The notes under the pieces were generated by a model. That model did no database searches. It saw only the letters and a list, made by a program, of their open reading frames with translations, and was not told the origin of the DNA. Of a stretch of DNA of 64,000 bases, positions 61,494 through 64,000 are shown one piece after another; position 1 is the first letter of the stretch, and every line of letters begins with the position of its first letter. The stretch covers positions 2,170,001 through 2,234,000 of the forward strand of contig OZ024845.1 in NCBI GenBank assembly GCA_964017145.1, read 5' to 3'. Both the position numbers and the translations under genes were made by a program. This DNA is from Agrocybe praecox. Taxonomy: Eukaryota > Basidiomycota > Agaricomycetes > Agaricales > Agrocybaceae.

Positions 61494-64000
61494 CATTCTC
61501 GAGGCACCAATCTACTGGAAGAAATTGGCTAAGTGCTTCCTTGCTTCCGCAGGTCAGAACCAACGTTTTTGGGTCGTGGCGTAGGAGATTAGCCACATAT
61601 ACCTACATTACCTTCCCCTGGATCCTTTGCGTTAATAAAAATAACTTTGAGTGAGTAAGGGCAAGTACGGCTACGGGGTTTCCGGAGGGGAAGAAGCCAA
61701 GTATAACGCATATCAGAACAAACTGACGCCAATATACTGATAATGATAATGGCACCTCCAAAAGTGGGAACGAGTCAATCTGAGATCTGTACTCGAACGC
61801 CAATGCACATATAATCAATACCAAGCATATGGACTAGAAGAAGATAGGATAGTCCATGGATCGGCACCCGTTAAGTTCCCTGATCGCCCTCCTGAGCGAG
61901 TCGCGCAAAACACGCGTTTGCCTTGAGGCCGCAGTCACAAGTTCTTTCTCAGAGTGGGGGTGCAGTGGGTCACCCTGATGGCAGATGTAGGGTGGCGTGA
62001 TGCACTCTGCATATGGAAATTTTACTTATCGTGCCTTTCTGGAAGAGATAACGAACGACCTTCGTTTGATGTTTGACTTCCGAGCCTTGAGGATTGTACG
62101 AGACAGTTGATTTGATAGGAGTAGCTGGACAAGTTGAAAAATTGAAACTCCGCCGCAAGTCAGGATCAATTTTTCCACGTCTCGAGATGTCGCTTCGGCT
62201 CACATTCCTGCTGACTTGGCTCGTTTAAGCTTTGCTCTATAATTAGTAGGTTCTGGCCACTCTTTCCACTACGGCTTTGTGGTCTGGGTTCAACATAGGT
62301 TCCATAATTTATTACTCAAGAAGTACTTATTGGGGCTCGGGATCGTGTACTTTCCCAGATACTAGATGGCCCTAGTACTGGTTCGTAACTATCTCCAACG
62401 AGTTCTTTATCCGTACCGAGTCGTCCACTTGGCGCTGAGATATGTGGTGGCACATCATTACCGTTGTATATGGTTCTGTCGTCACTATCGCATCACAACG
62501 AGCGTACTCAGAACAACGTCTGCCACCGTGTACCCGAGATTTGCCTTCTGCCGAAAACATATTAATGTATGTGTACAGGGAAAGAAGTCGCGAGGGTATC
62601 ACCCCCATAAATAATCAACGGTCTTGATGAAGCGCTTACTGGGGGATAACGCCTTACAACTGGAGAGACAAGCGCCCAAAAACCCAAACGTAAGCCCGGA
62701 GCAACTGCTTGTGTCAGGCGTGTATAAACGGGTCAGAAGGGCTTTCATATAAGTCCAACAATATAATTTCAGGGATGGGACCCTTTCGAAGTGATTTAGT
62801 CAGGTTGAGGACCGCTTCCCCGCTACCCCAGACGCCACACCACACTATCTAAAAATAACAAGTCACAAGTAACGCCCAAAGATTTGTTAATTCGTAAGTA
62901 ATCAAACCCCTTCCAGCCCGTAATGCGAAGAACCAGTCGGGCACTATCAGGCTATTACGCAAGGTCCGTCGTCGTCGGCCGTAGTTAAACGCTGGGAATG
63001 GCGCTAAACTGATAAGATGATTAAGGGGAAACTTAGACCGCCAATGACGAAATTTGAATATTTAAATAGTGGTTCTCTTACGCGGGTTCGATACCGGCTC
63101 ACTGAGCCAGAGAATAGAAGACTATTCGTCGCGTGGTGAGGTACGTTCTTGAGCCCCGAAACCTCTCAGGCGACACCACGTTGTATCGCTATGACGTTCT
63201 ACACAGGCTGACAATTGACCGATAGCGTATTGTGACCGAATCGCGACAATCTGTGTGAGTTTTTTGGAATATGTTTCCTGACAACATTCTCCGACGGTCC
63301 GCAAGACTTTAGTATGTCCTTCCATGATTCGGTGCCATCTTGTGCATGGCGTGTACACAAGGTCGCGCAGAATACGTACGCAGCGAAGTGCGACTGCTCC
63401 GTATTGTCTAGTAAGTCCGACGAAGGTGAGCCATATGACGGAGCGATAATGAGGCCGGAATCGATGCTTGGGGAAAGGAAAACCCACTCTTTGAATGATC
63501 GATGCTCACGCCGAGAGATGACTTATAAAACAAGGAATCTTCCGAGATTAGAGCACCAAGCCTAGTGGAAAAAATCTCTGAAACACATAAATGCAACAAC
63601 AAGCCTCAATTGCCTAATGATATGCCCAAGGCCCGAGATTCGGCGGGCTGATGACTGGTTAACACTAATCAATATCATTTGTTGTGGGTACGCAAAGGTT
63701 GATGCCTGCGGAAATGCGGTGAAACGTCAGGAGTAGTTTTCTGACTCCCTGAGAACCTTTCACCAACGTCACCGATGTATTGACACGTTCCCCTTAGAGT
63801 CAGCACTTCGCACCCACCGGTCAAATGCATGTAGGAAGTGTTATTCATGTGGCAGAAATTTTTTCCAAAGGGAATCTTCGAAAAACCTTTGTTCATGCCC
63901 CCTGCTGACGATGTTAACTCCATGTCGAAGACCTTATGATGCTAATAAGTGATAATTTTGTATGCATGTGCTATGATACTTACGACATTGTCCTGATTTC
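59821..64000. other. gene-free region
   Basis: About 4.2 kb with no supported gene. A (TA)n microsatellite is at about 61464-61490, and TTATATCATATTATATCAT repeats are near 59950-59970. Otherwise I see nothing. Confidence 0.4.
61464..61490. repeat. (TA)n microsatellite
   Basis: An uninterrupted AT dinucleotide run of about 27 nt. Confidence 0.9.

Noticed and set aside
63070..63115. tRNA-like B-box (GGTTCGATACC)
   Set aside because: The T stem has a mismatch and no A box, anticodon arm or acceptor stem can be formed around it.

Overview
The window looks like nuclear DNA of a filamentous basidiomycete, most likely an agaricomycete. Genes are broken by many introns of about 45-60 nt with GT(A/G)NGT donors and CTNAC-like branch sites. 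Two F-box proteins of the mushroom type and a decayed F-box copy are present, as are small non-autonomous DNA transposons. I see no bacterial operons, rRNA, tRNA or CRISPR. All gene models were assembled by eye from six-frame reading, splice signals and conserved family motifs.

Layout. 1-375: decayed F-box fragment. 593-2318 (-): aldo-keto reductase of the AKR7 type with one in-frame stop. 2850-4295 (-): zinc alcohol dehydrogenase. 4296-8420: gene-poor, with a pogo/Tc1-like MITE. 8421-11236 (+): RRM protein of the Gbp2/hnRNP-M type with a long glutamine-rich tail. 12333-14774 (-): F-box protein. 14775-20674: gene-poor, with a doubtful tiny gene, a hairpin-rich patch and a tandem duplication. 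20675-22846 (+): Swi3/Rsc8/SMARCC-type chromatin remodelling subunit. 23210-24880 (-): second F-box protein. 25161-25433: hAT-like MITE. 26107-28882 (+): secreted acid sphingomyelinase-like phosphodiesterase. 30181-37021 (+): ABCC/MRP-type ABC transporter. 37640-39014 (+): single-pass membrane protein. 39415-41677 (-): malic enzyme. 41678-48454: no gene, second MITE copy. 48455-55645 (-): KduD-like short-chain dehydrogenase with giant introns. 55909-57411 (+): polyol/L-idonate-type zinc dehydrogenase. 57412-64000: no gene, one tandem duplication.

The most unusual locus is 48455-57411. A 297-residue short-chain dehydrogenase is spread over 7.2 kb because introns of about 4.8 kb, 0.37 kb and 1.07 kb are filled with degenerate duplicated, pyrimidine-rich (sense strand) sequence, whereas introns elsewhere in the window are about 50 nt. 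The purine/pyrimidine skew flips at the 263-bp divergent promoter shared with the polyol dehydrogenase, whose protein carries serine-rich insertions. The two enzymes together suggest sugar-acid or polyol catabolism. This is inference from family membership and layout.
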